Shown: positions 8,234 to 16,573 of the stretch, piece by piece
Numbering within the stretch: position 1 is the stretch's first letter
Layout of the letters: every line of letters begins with the position of its first letter
Assembly (NCBI RefSeq): GCF_001953975.1
Contig: NZ_MBEJ01000121.1
Coordinates: 1-64,000, forward strand
DNA: 64,000 nt
Source: Mycobacterium sp. NS-7484
GTDB taxonomy: Bacteria > Actinomycetota > Actinomycetes > Mycobacteriales > Mycobacteriaceae
Reading direction: 5' to 3'
Made by a program: the position numbers and the translations under genes
The notes under the pieces: generated by a model
Database searches by the model: none
What the model saw: the letters and a program-made list of their open reading frames with translations, nothing else
Told to the model about the DNA's origin: nothing

Positions 8234-9787
8234 ATGGGAGCTGCCTTGTCATCGCACCGCGACGAGCACCTGGCGCTGGTCGAGCAACTGCGCACCAAGC
8301 TCGCCACCGCCGCACTCGGCGGCCCGGAACGGGCCCGCCAACGCCACGTCGATCGGGGCAAGCTGCTTCCCCGAGATCGCGTCGACGGCCTGCTGGACTC
8401 GGGCAGCCCGTTTTTGGAGATCGCCGCACTGGCGGCCGACGGGATGTACGACGACGAATGTCCCGGCGCCGGAATGATCACCGGCATCGGCCGGGTGTCG
8501 GGCCGGGAGTGCCTGATCGTGGCCAATGACGCGACGGTCAAGGGCGGCACGTACTACCCGATCACGGTCAAGAAGCACCTGCGCGCCCAGGAGATCGCGC
8601 TGCAGAACAAGCTGCCCTGCATCTACCTGGTCGATTCCGGCGGCGCGTTCCTGCCGCGTCAGGACGAGGTCTTCCCCGACCGCGAGCACTTCGGCCGGAT
8701 CTTCTACAACCAGGCCACGATGAGCGCACAAGGCATCGCGCAGATCGCCGCGGTGCTCGGCTCGTGCACCGCCGGCGGGGCCTATGTGCCCGCGATGAGC
8801 GACGAGGCCGTCATCGTGCGTAACCAGGGCACGATCTTCCTGGGCGGCCCGCCGCTGGTGAAGGCCGCCACCGGTGAGGTCGTCAGCGCCGAGGAACTCG
8901 GCGGCGGAGACCTGCACTCCAAGACCTCCGGCGTCACCGACCACCTGGCCCATGACGACCGCGACGCCTTGCGGATCGTGCGCAACATCGTGGCCACCCT
9001 GGGGCCGGCCGACGCGCCGCCGTGGGCGGTGGCGCCCACCGTGGACGCCATGGCCGATCAGACCGAGCTCTACGACGTGGTCCCGGTCGATGCCCGCGTG
9101 CCCTACGACGCGCACGAGGTGATCACCCGCATCGTCGACGGCGGCGAGTTCAACGAGTTCAAAGCCGAGTACGGCACCACGCTGGTTACCGGGTTCGCCC
9201 GCATCCACGGTCATCCGGTCGGCATCGTCGCCAACAACGGCGTGCTGTTCGGCGAATCTGCGCTCAAGGGAGCACATTTCATCGAGCTGTGCGACAAACG
9301 CAAGGTCCCGTTGCTGTTCCTGCAGAACATCGCCGGGTTCATGGTCGGCCGCGACTACGAGGCCTCCGGTATTGCCAAGCACGGCGCCAAGATGGTCACC
9401 GCGGTGGCCTGCGCCCGGGTGCCGAAGTTGACCGTGGTGATCGGCGGCTCCTACGGGGCGGGCAACTACTCGATGTGCGGGCGGGCGTATTCCCCGCGCT
9501 TCCTGTGGATGTGGCCGAACGCGCGTATCTCCGTGATGGGTGGTGAACAGGCGGCGTCGGTGCTGGCCACCGTGCGCGGCGACATGAGCGCCGACGAGGA
9601 AGAACAGTTCAAGGCGCCGATCCGCGCCCAGTACGAGCACCAGGGCAACCCGTACTACTCGACCGCCCGGCTCTGGGACGACGGGGTGATCGACCCCGCG
9701 GACACCAGAACTGTGCTCGGCCTTGCCCTTTCGGTTGTCGGCCAGGCTCCGCTGGAGCCGGTCTCCTACGGCGTTTTCCGGATGTGA
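8234..9787 (+). CDS. accD1: Acyl-CoA carboxylase carboxyltransferase subunit AccD1
   Basis: 517-residue biotin-dependent carboxyltransferase that moves CO2 from carboxybiotin on AccA1 to a branched acyl-CoA; in mycobacteria AccA1-AccD1 is assigned to 3-methylcrotonyl-CoA in leucine breakdown. The two crotonase-like halves carry the oxyanion glycines in CTAGGAYVPAMSDEA and GGSYGAGNYSMCGRA. First gene of the operon. The ATG at 8234 is taken; a TTG at 8246 has GGGAG five bases upstream and could be the true start, since the ATG lies only five bases past the operator. The stop overlaps the accA1 start (TGATG). Confidence 0.93.
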   Translation: MGAALSSHRDEHLALVEQLRTKLATAALGGPERARQRHVDRGKLLPRDRVDGLLDSGSPFLEIAALAADGMYDDECPGAGMITGIGRVSGRECLIVANDATVKGGTYYPITVKKHLRAQEIALQNKLPCIYLVDSGGAFLPRQDEVFPDREHFGRIFYNQATMSAQGIAQIAAVLGSCTAGGAYVPAMSDEAVIVRNQGTIFLGGPPLVKAATGEVVSAEELGGGDLHSKTSGVTDHLAHDDRDALRIVRNIVATLGPADAPPWAVAPTVDAMADQTELYDVVPVDARVPYDAHEVITRIVDGGEFNEFKAEYGTTLVTGFARIHGHPVGIVANNGVLFGESALKGAHFIELCDKRKVPLLFLQNIAGFMVGRDYEASGIAKHGAKMVTAVACARVPKLTVVIGGSYGAGNYSMCGRAYSPRFLWMWPNARISVMGGEQAASVLATVRGDMSADEEEQFKAPIRAQYEHQGNPYYSTARLWDDGVIDPADTRTVLGLALSVVGQAPLEPVSYGVFRM

Positions 9788-11805
9788 TGATGACTTCAAC
9801 CTCGTTGTTCCACACAGTCCTCGTCGCCAATCGTGGCGAAATCGCGGTGCGGGTCATCCGCACCCTGCGGGCCATGGGTATCCGGTCGGTGGCGGTGTTC
9901 AGCGACGCCGACGCGCAGGCCCGGCACGTCACCGAAGCCGATGTGGCGGTCCGCCTGGGGCCCGCCGCGGCGCGACAGAGTTACTTGAACATCGACGCTG
10001 TCGTCTCGGCAGCGCAGCGCACCGGGGCCCAGGCGGTGCATCCCGGCTACGGATTCCTTTCCGAGAACGCCGAGTTCGCTGCGGCCCTGCAGTCCGCGGG
10101 CATCGTGTTCATCGGGCCGCCCGCCTCCGCGATCGCCACCATGGGCGACAAGATCGCGGCCAAGGCTGCAGTCTCAGCGTTCGGTGTTCCTGTGGTGCCG
10201 GGCATCTCGCGTCCGGGCCTGACCGACGAGGACCTGATCGCAGGGGCGCCCGAGGTCGGGTTCCCGGTGCTGGTCAAGCCGTCGGCAGGCGGTGGCGGCA
10301 AGGGTATGCGGGTGGTCGAACAGGCTGCCGATCTTCCGGCCGCACTGGCGAGTGCTCGGCGTGAGGCCGCGGCGGCGTTCGGTGACGACACGTTGTTCCT
10401 GGAACGATTCGTGTTGCGGCCCCGGCATATCGAGGTGCAGGTGCTCGCCGACGGGCACGGCAACGTGATCCATCTGGGGGAGCGGGAGTGCAGCTTGCAG
10501 CGCCGCCATCAGAAGGTGATCGAGGAGGCTCCCTCGCCGCTGCTGGATCCGGCCACCCGCGCGCGCATCGGTGCGGCCGCATGTGACACCGCGCGTAGTG
10601 TCGATTACACCGGTGCCGGCACGGTGGAGTTCATCGTGTCCGCCGATGCGCCCGACGAGTTCTTCTTCATGGAGATGAACACCCGACTCCAGGTCGAACA
10701 CCCGGTGACCGAAATGGTCACCGGAGTCGACCTGGTGGAGCAGCAGATCCGGATCGCGGCCGGTGAGAAGCTGGCCTTCGCTCAGGACGACATCGTGATG
10801 ACCGGGCACGCCGTGGAAGCTCGGGTGTACGCGGAGGACCCGGCCAACGGCTTCCTGCCCACCGGCGGGCCGGTGCTCGGGCTGCGGGAGCCGTCGGGAC
10901 CGGGGGTGCGGGTCGATTCGGGTCTGGCCGCCGGAACCGTGGTCGGCAGCGACTACGACCCGATGCTCTCGAAGGTCATCGCCCACGGCTCCGATCGGAC
11001 TGCCGCGTTGCACACGCTGGACCGTGCGTTGGCTGACACCGCGGTACTGGGCCTGACCACCAACACCGGGTTCCTCCGATTCCTGTTGGCCGACCCCGAC
11101 GTGGCGGCGGGCCGGTTGGACACCGGCCTGTTGGACCGTCGCGCACCGGATTTCGCCCCGGAAGCCCTCGGCGATGCCGAGCTGATCGCCGCAGCGGCCT
11201 ACCAGTGGATCAACGACTGGTCCCAAGCCGGCGATGACCTGTGGGCCCGGCCGACCGGCTGGCGGGTCGGCGAACGTGCCCCGGCCGCCTTCCGGCTGCG
11301 GGCCGGCGATCGCACCGACCACGTGTATCTCGCCGGTACCCCGGGGCAGGCCACCGCCACGGTCGAGAACGGTGAAACCCACACCGTGAGCGCCGCTTTC
11401 GTCGACGGCCAGTTCACCGTCACCCTCGACGGCCTGCGTACCGAGTATCTGGTCGCCACGCAACTCAGTGGCGGGGTCGGGCAGCTCTGGCTCGCCGGTG
11501 GCGGGCGAAGCTTCGTCATCGAGGAGGTCCGAGAGGCGCCGGTGCGCCCCGAGGACGCGCACAGCGGCGACGCCGAACTCGTCAGCCCGATGCCCGGATC
11601 CGTTGTCGCCGTGGGTGTGGAGAACGGCGCGCAGGTGTCCGCCGGGACGATGGTGGTCACCGTCGAGGCCATGAAGATGGAGCATGCCCTGACCGCACCC
11701 ACCGATGGTGTGGCCGAACTACTCGTCGCCGTCGGCGACCAGGTCAAGGTGGGTCAGCCGCTGGCCCGGATTACCGCTGCAACACAGGAGAACGAGCAAT
11801 CATGA
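9787..11805 (+). CDS. accA1: Acyl-CoA carboxylase biotin carboxylase / biotin carrier subunit AccA1
   Basis: About 672 residues. The biotin carboxylase domain (about 8-450) has the ATP-grasp Gly-rich loop PSAGGGGKGM, the EMNTRLQVEHPVTE signature and the HPGYGFLSENAEF motif. A linker is followed by a C-terminal biotinyl domain with the biotinylated lysine in EAMKMEHAL. It carboxylates its own biotin with bicarbonate and ATP for AccD1. Three start codons follow each other (GTG 9784, ATG 9787, ATG 9790); the ATG overlapping the accD1 stop is used. The end overlaps fadE19 by ATGA, indicating tight coupling. Confidence 0.94.
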   Translation: MMTSTSLFHTVLVANRGEIAVRVIRTLRAMGIRSVAVFSDADAQARHVTEADVAVRLGPAAARQSYLNIDAVVSAAQRTGAQAVHPGYGFLSENAEFAAALQSAGIVFIGPPASAIATMGDKIAAKAAVSAFGVPVVPGISRPGLTDEDLIAGAPEVGFPVLVKPSAGGGGKGMRVVEQAADLPAALASARREAAAAFGDDTLFLERFVLRPRHIEVQVLADGHGNVIHLGERECSLQRRHQKVIEEAPSPLLDPATRARIGAAACDTARSVDYTGAGTVEFIVSADAPDEFFFMEMNTRLQVEHPVTEMVTGVDLVEQQIRIAAGEKLAFAQDDIVMTGHAVEARVYAEDPANGFLPTGGPVLGLREPSGPGVRVDSGLAAGTVVGSDYDPMLSKVIAHGSDRTAALHTLDRALADTAVLGLTTNTGFLRFLLADPDVAAGRLDTGLLDRRAPDFAPEALGDAELIAAAAYQWINDWSQAGDDLWARPTGWRVGERAPAAFRLRAGDRTDHVYLAGTPGQATATVENGETHTVSAAFVDGQFTVTLDGLRTEYLVATQLSGGVGQLWLAGGGRSFVIEEVREAPVRPEDAHSGDAELVSPMPGSVVAVGVENGAQVSAGTMVVTVEAMKMEHALTAPTDGVAELLVAVGDQVKVGQPLARITAATQENEQS

Positions 11806-12965
11806 GTGACTTCTTGTCGACCGGCACCCTGCCGGGCCACTATGCGGAGCTGGCCAAGACCGTCCGCGATTTCGCCCAGAGTGTGGTGGCCCCGGTGGCC
11901 GCGAAACACGACGAGGAACATTCGTTTCCGTACGAGGTCGTCGCCGGGATGGCCGACATGGGACTGTTCGGTCTGCCGTTCCCCGAAGAGTACGGCGGCA
12001 TGGGCGGCGACTACTTCGCGCTGTGCCTGGCCCTGGAAGAGCTCGGCAAGGTCGACCAGAGCGTGGCCATCACGCTGGAGGCCGGGGTCTCGCTGGGTGC
12101 GATGCCGGTCTACCGCTTCGGCAACGATGCGCAGAAGCAGGAATGGTTGCCGCTGCTGGCTTCCGGTAAGGCACTGGGCGCGTTCGGCCTGACCGAGGCC
12201 GGCGGTGGCAGCGACGCCGGGGCCACCAAGACGACGGCGAAACTCGACGGCGACACTTGGGTGATCAACGGCTCCAAGCAGTTCATCACCAACTCCGGCA
12301 CCGACATCACCAAACTCGTCACCGTCACGGCGGTGACCGGGGAACGCGACGGCGGCAAAAAGGAGATCTCCTCGATCCTGGTGCCGGTGCCCACCGAGGG
12401 CTTCACCGCCGAGCCGGCGTACAACAAGGTCGGCTGGAACGCCTCGGACACTCACCCCCTGAGCTTCGACGACGTCCGCGTGCCGGCCGAGAACCTGCTC
12501 GGCGAGCGGGGCCGCGGCTACGCCAACTTCCTGCGCATCCTCGACGAGGGCCGCATCGCCATCGCCGCGCTGTCCGTAGGCGTGGCTCAGGGCTGTGTCG
12601 ACGAATGTGTCAAGTACGCCAAGGAACGTCAGGCATTCGGCGCAGCGATCGGCACCTACCAGGCCATCGCCTTCAAGATCGCCCGGATGGAGGCCCGGGC
12701 CCACACCGCCCGCGCCGCCTACTACGACGCGGCGGCATTGATGCTGTCCGGCAAGCCGTTCAAGAAGGCCGCGTCGGTGGCCAAGCTGGTCTCCAGCGAG
12801 GCCGCCATGGACAACGCCCGCGATGCCACCCAGATCTTCGGTGGCTACGGATTCATGAACGAGTACCCGGTGGCACGTCATTACCGGGACAGCAAGATTC
12901 TCGAAATCGGTGAGGGGACAACGGAAGTGCAGCTGATGCTGATCGCGCGGGAGGCAGGCCTGTGA
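11802..12965 (+). CDS. fadE19: Acyl-CoA dehydrogenase FadE19 (isovaleryl/branched-chain type)
   Basis: 387-residue FAD-dependent acyl-CoA dehydrogenase. Family signatures are GAFGLTEAGGGSDAG (FAD/substrate loop) and the C-terminal QIFGGYGFMNEYPVARHYRDSKILEIGEGTTEVQ. By context with AccA1-AccD1 it should oxidise isovaleryl-CoA or related branched acyl-CoAs to the enoyl-CoA that the carboxylase uses. It overlaps accA1 and the MaoC gene by four bases each (ATGA and GTGA). Confidence 0.92.
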   Translation: MSDFLSTGTLPGHYAELAKTVRDFAQSVVAPVAAKHDEEHSFPYEVVAGMADMGLFGLPFPEEYGGMGGDYFALCLALEELGKVDQSVAITLEAGVSLGAMPVYRFGNDAQKQEWLPLLASGKALGAFGLTEAGGGSDAGATKTTAKLDGDTWVINGSKQFITNSGTDITKLVTVTAVTGERDGGKKEISSILVPVPTEGFTAEPAYNKVGWNASDTHPLSFDDVRVPAENLLGERGRGYANFLRILDEGRIAIAALSVGVAQGCVDECVKYAKERQAFGAAIGTYQAIAFKIARMEARAHTARAAYYDAAALMLSGKPFKKAASVAKLVSSEAAMDNARDATQIFGGYGFMNEYPVARHYRDSKILEIGEGTTEVQLMLIAREAGL

Positions 12966-13468
12966 GCGCGCCCGGGGGAGAAGGGGCCGAGAAAGTCATC
13001 CGCCAGCGCGGGTTGTGGTACGAGGAACTGGAGCCCGGCGTGCGCTACGTGCACGCCCCCGGCCGGACCATCACCGAGGCCGACAATGTGCTGTTCACCA
13101 CCGCCACCATGAACACCCAGGCACTGCACCTCGACGCCGCTTGGTCGGACGAGCAGCCGCCGTTCAACGCCCGTCTGGTCAATTCGATGTTCACCCTGGC
13201 CACCCTGGTCGGCCTTTCGGTCACCCAGATGACCCAGGGCACCACCGTGGGCAATCTCGGCTTCTCCGATATCGCGTTCCCCAAGCCGATGTTCCACGGC
13301 GACACGCTGTACGCCGAAACCGTCGTCACCGAGAAGCGCGAATCCAAGAGCCGCCCAGGCGAGGGGATCGTGACGTTCGTGCACACCGGACGCAACCAGC
13401 ACGGTGATGTCGTCGCCACCGCCACCCGCAAGGCGATGATGCGCAAGAAGCCCAGCGAGGAGAGCTAA
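12962..13468 (+). CDS. MaoC-like hydratase, Rv2499c family
   Basis: 168-residue hot-dog fold protein of the MaoC dehydratase group. The expected hydratase segment is ALHLDAAWSDEQPPFNARLVNSMFTLATLVGLSV, with the D/H region shifted compared with classical R-hydratases. The start is GTG 12962 inside the fadE19 stop (GTGA). In this operon it probably hydrates the unsaturated product of the carboxylase step, giving the 3-hydroxyacyl-CoA used by the next gene product. The exact substrate is inferred from position. Confidence 0.85.
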   Translation: MSAPGGEGAEKVIRQRGLWYEELEPGVRYVHAPGRTITEADNVLFTTATMNTQALHLDAAWSDEQPPFNARLVNSMFTLATLVGLSVTQMTQGTTVGNLGFSDIAFPKPMFHGDTLYAETVVTEKRESKSRPGEGIVTFVHTGRNQHGDVVATATRKAMMRKKPSEES

Positions 13469-14281
13469 GTGCCCTTGGACAACGCCGGCCCGGCCTGGAT
13501 CTTCTGCCCGGCCGACCGACCGGAACGGTTCGAAAAGGCCGCCGCGGCAGCCGATATCGTCATCCTGGATTTGGAGGACGGGGCCGGGGACAAGCCCGCG
13601 GCGCGGGAGGCGATCGTCAACACCCCGCTCGACCCCAACCGCACCGTCATCCGGATCAACCCGGGTGACACCGCGGAGCAGAAGCTGGACCTCGAAGCGC
13701 TGCAACGCACCCCATACACGACCGTGATGCTGCCCAAATGCGAATCGGCCGAACAGATCACCGCCCTGGCGCCGCTGGAGGTGGTGTTCATCGTGGAGAG
13801 TCCGTTGGGTGCGCTCAAGATCGCCGAGTGCGCGGCGGCGGCCAACACCGTCGGCGTGTTCTGGGGCGCCGAGGATCTGTTCGGGTTCCTCGGTGGCACC
13901 GCCAACCGCTACCCCGACGGCAGCTACCGCGAGGTCGCCCAGCATGTCCGGTCGCAGTCGCTGTTGGCTGCGAAGGCCTACGGCAAGCTCGCGCTCGATT
14001 CGGTGTACATCGACATCAAGGACCTCGACGGCCTGCGCCGCGAGGTCGACGACGCCGTAGCGGTCGGTTTCGACATCAAGGTGGCCCTGCATCCCACTCA
14101 AGTCGCGGTGATCCGGGACGGCTATGCACCCTCGGACGAGCAGGTGCAGTGGGCACGACACGTGTTGGCCGCCGCGGCGGATCAGCGTGGTGCTTTCGCG
14201 TTCGAGGGCATAATGGTGGATGCCCCAGTGCTGCGACGGGCCGAGCGGATCGTCCAGCTAGCGCCACACCCAGGCACCTAG
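13469..14281 (+). CDS. citE: CitE-like beta-hydroxyacyl-CoA lyase
   Basis: 270-residue HpcH/HpaI (CitE) TIM-barrel lyase. Visible signatures are ILDLEDGAGDKPAAR, VIRINPGDT (the RxN arginine), EVVFIVESPLG (metal/substrate Glu) and FWGAEDLFGFLGG (metal-binding ED). The M. tuberculosis homologue Rv2498c has been assigned as a beta-hydroxyacyl-CoA lyase acting late in leucine catabolism and on itaconate-derived C5-CoA, rather than as a citrate lyase subunit; the absence of citF/citD partners here agrees. The start GTG immediately abuts the preceding stop. A 98-bp gap then separates it from bkdA. Confidence 0.88.
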   Translation: MPLDNAGPAWIFCPADRPERFEKAAAAADIVILDLEDGAGDKPAAREAIVNTPLDPNRTVIRINPGDTAEQKLDLEALQRTPYTTVMLPKCESAEQITALAPLEVVFIVESPLGALKIAECAAAANTVGVFWGAEDLFGFLGGTANRYPDGSYREVAQHVRSQSLLAAKAYGKLALDSVYIDIKDLDGLRREVDDAVAVGFDIKVALHPTQVAVIRDGYAPSDEQVQWARHVLAAAADQRGAFAFEGIMVDAPVLRRAERIVQLAPHPGT

Positions 14282-14379
14282 CCGGAGGCCTCTCACCAGG
14301 GGTTTTGCACGTGCCGCCGCTGCGCTGAGCACCTCATGGACTGGCGGCGCAACATGCCGCCACCCGAGAAGGAGGCGGT

Positions 14380-15483
14380 ATGGCTGAGTCATATGCGGCG
14401 CCGGTTACCGAGGTACCGAGCGTCGATCTCGATCCGGTGCGTCTGGTCGATGCCGACGGATCACCCACCGATGAGACGCGGTACCGCCGCGATCTGCCCG
14501 ACGAGACGTTGGGCTGGCTCTACGAGTCCATGGTCGTCACCCGTGAACTGGACACCGAGTTCGTCAACCTGCAGCGTCAGGGTGAGCTGGCGCTGTACGC
14601 CTCGTGTCGAGGTCAGGAGGCCGCGCAGGTCGGCGCGACGGCCTGCCTGCGCAAAACTGACTGGTTGTTCCCGCAGTACCGGGAGATCGGCGCGTTTCTA
14701 CTGCGCGGCATCACCCCGGCCCAGATGGGCACGGTGTGGCGGGGCAAGTGGCACGGCGGGCAGGATTTCACCGCTAAGTGCGTCGCGCCGATCTCGATCC
14801 CGATCGGCACCCACGGCCTCCACGCGGTGGGTGCGGCCATGGCGGCCCAACGCCTCGACGAGGATTCCGTGACCGTGGCGTTCCTCGGTGACGGCGCCAC
14901 CAGCGAGGGCGACGCGCACGAGGCGCTGAACCTGGCCGCGGTGTTCGCCGCGCCGTGTGTGTTCTTCGTCCAGAACAACCAGTGGGCGATCTCGGTGCCG
15001 GTGCACAAGCAGCAGGCCGGGCCCTCGATCGCACACCGCGCGATCGGCTACGGCATGCCCGGCATTCGCGTCGACGGCAACGATGTCCTGGCCTGTTACG
15101 CGGTGATGGCCGAAGCCGCCGAACGCGCCCGCGCCGGTGGCGGCCCGACGCTCATCGAGGCGATCACCTACCGGATGGGTCCGCACACCACGTCCGACGA
15201 CCCGACTCGTTACCGGGCGGCCGACGAGGTCGAGGAGTGGCTACGTCGCGACCCGATCGCCCGGTATCGCATGTACCTGCACACCCTCGGCGTGCTCGAC
15301 GAGCGGCTGGAGCAACGCGTCGCCGCGCGGGCCCGCCGGTTGTGTAGCGAGTTGCGTGACACCATCGTCGGGGCGCCCGACGCCGATCCGACCGAGCTTT
15401 TCGACTCCGTGTATGCCGAGATCACCCCTGATCTGGCCCGCCAACGTGATGCGTTGTCGGCGGAACTGGCGAAGGAGGCGTGA
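14380..15483 (+). CDS. bkdA: Branched-chain keto-acid dehydrogenase E1 alpha
   Basis: 367-residue thiamine-diphosphate E1 alpha subunit. The ThDP/Mg site is GDGATSEGDAHEALNLAAVFAAPCVFFVQNNQWAIS (GDG...NN motif). The phosphorylation-loop-like YRMGPHTTSDDPTRYR follows at about 265. The start ATG has AAGGAGG just upstream. The preceding gap (14282-14379) contains a small GGCGGC/GCCGCC hairpin and no gene. With bkdB it decarboxylates 2-keto acids from Leu, Ile and Val and passes the acyl group to the E2. Confidence 0.93.
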   Translation: MAESYAAPVTEVPSVDLDPVRLVDADGSPTDETRYRRDLPDETLGWLYESMVVTRELDTEFVNLQRQGELALYASCRGQEAAQVGATACLRKTDWLFPQYREIGAFLLRGITPAQMGTVWRGKWHGGQDFTAKCVAPISIPIGTHGLHAVGAAMAAQRLDEDSVTVAFLGDGATSEGDAHEALNLAAVFAAPCVFFVQNNQWAISVPVHKQQAGPSIAHRAIGYGMPGIRVDGNDVLACYAVMAEAAERARAGGGPTLIEAITYRMGPHTTSDDPTRYRAADEVEEWLRRDPIARYRMYLHTLGVLDERLEQRVAARARRLCSELRDTIVGAPDADPTELFDSVYAEITPDLARQRDALSAELAKEA

Positions 15484-15488
15484 GCAAA

Positions 15489-15518
15489 ATGACGGTGCGG
15501 ACGCGAGGAGCAAAATGA
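15489..15518 (+). other. Nine-codon mini-ORF running into the bkdB start
   Basis: ATG at 15489 opens a nine-codon frame (MTVRTRGAK) whose TGA overlaps the bkdB ATG as ATGA. The string GAGCAAAATGAC occurs both at the mini-ORF start (15482-15493) and at the bkdB start (15509-15520), so the mini-ORF may have arisen by duplication of the bkdB initiation site. A function in translational coupling is inference. Confidence 0.4.
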
Positions 15519-16573
15519 CTCAGATCATCGATCGGCCTGCGTCCCAGGGTGATTCGCCGGAGCCGTGGGCGCCCGTGCTGAAACCCATGACACCGGCCAC
15601 CGAGCTGACCATGGTCGCCGCCATCAACCGGGCGTTGCATGACGCGATGGCCGCCGACGAACGTGTGCTGGTCTTCGGCCAGGACGTCGCGACTCTGGGC
15701 GGGGTTTTCCGTGTCACCGAGGGTTTGTCCGAAACGTTCGGCGAAGGACGGTGTTTCGACACTCCGCTGGCCGAATCGGCGATCATCGGCGTGGCCGTCG
15801 GTCTGGCGATCCGCGGCTTCACCCCGGTACCCGAGATCCAGTTCGACGGCTTCAGCTATCCGGCCTTCGACCAGATCGCCAGCCACCTGGCGAAGTACCG
15901 GATGCGTACCCACGGTGACGTCGACATGGGTGTGACGGTGCGGATTCCATCCTTCGGCGGCATCGGTGCGGTCGAACACCATTCGGAATCCACCGAGTCC
16001 TACTGGCTGCACACAGCCGGGCTTAAGGTGGTCGTCCCGTCCGGCGCGTCAGATGCGTACTGGCTGCTGCGCTATTCGATCAGTAGTCGGGATCCGGTGA
16101 TCTTCCTGGAGCCCAAGCGGCGCTATTGGGCCCGCGAACCCGTCGACACCAGTACCCCAGCCCCGCCGATCGGCCGGGCCGCGGTGCGCCGCACCGGAAC
16201 CGATGTCACCGTGATCACCTACGGCGGGTTGGTGGCAACCGCGCTCAATGCGGCCGACCTGGCCGCCGAACGGGCCTGGGACCTGGAAGTCGTCGACCTG
16301 CGCTCGCTCAACCCGCTGGACTTCGACACTGTCGCGGCGTCCGTGCGACGCACCGGCCGTGCAGTGGTGATGCACGAAGGGCCCCGCACCCTGGGGTTCG
16401 GTGCGGAACTGGCCGCCCGCATCTCCGAAGAGTGTTTCTACGACTTGGAAGCACCGGTGTTGCGGGCCACCGGATTCGACACGCCGTATCCGCCCGCTCG
16501 TCTCGAGAAGGTGTGGCTGCCCGGCGTTGATCGGCTACTCGACTGTGTCGAGCGTGCGATGGGGCAACCGTGA
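15515..16573 (+). CDS. bkdB: Branched-chain keto-acid dehydrogenase E1 beta
   Basis: 352-residue transketolase-type E1 beta subunit. Typical segments are VLVFGQDVATLGGVFRVTEGL, DTPLAESAIIGVAVGLAIRGFTPVPEIQFDGF and the C-terminal LEAPVLRATGFDTPYPPARLEKVWLP. It pairs with BkdA to form the E1 heterotetramer. The ATG at 15515 is used, with GAGGAG at a good distance; a longer in-frame reading extends back through bkdA and is a shadow. The stop overlaps the bkdC start (GTGA). Confidence 0.93.
   Translation: MTQIIDRPASQGDSPEPWAPVLKPMTPATELTMVAAINRALHDAMAADERVLVFGQDVATLGGVFRVTEGLSETFGEGRCFDTPLAESAIIGVAVGLAIRGFTPVPEIQFDGFSYPAFDQIASHLAKYRMRTHGDVDMGVTVRIPSFGGIGAVEHHSESTESYWLHTAGLKVVVPSGASDAYWLLRYSISSRDPVIFLEPKRRYWAREPVDTSTPAPPIGRAAVRRTGTDVTVITYGGLVATALNAADLAAERAWDLEVVDLRSLNPLDFDTVAASVRRTGRAVVMHEGPRTLGFGAELAARISEECFYDLEAPVLRATGFDTPYPPARLEKVWLPGVDRLLDCVERAMGQP

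Noticed and set aside
8249..9799. Minus-strand open frame of 516 codons opposite accD1
   Set aside because: His/Asp/Val-rich shadow with no domain; accD1 is unambiguous on the plus strand.
14282..14379. Possible internal promoter or terminator between citE and bkdA
   Set aside because: Only a small GGCGGC/GCCGCC hairpin is present, close to the ribosome site; not enough to claim a separate transcript for bkdABC.
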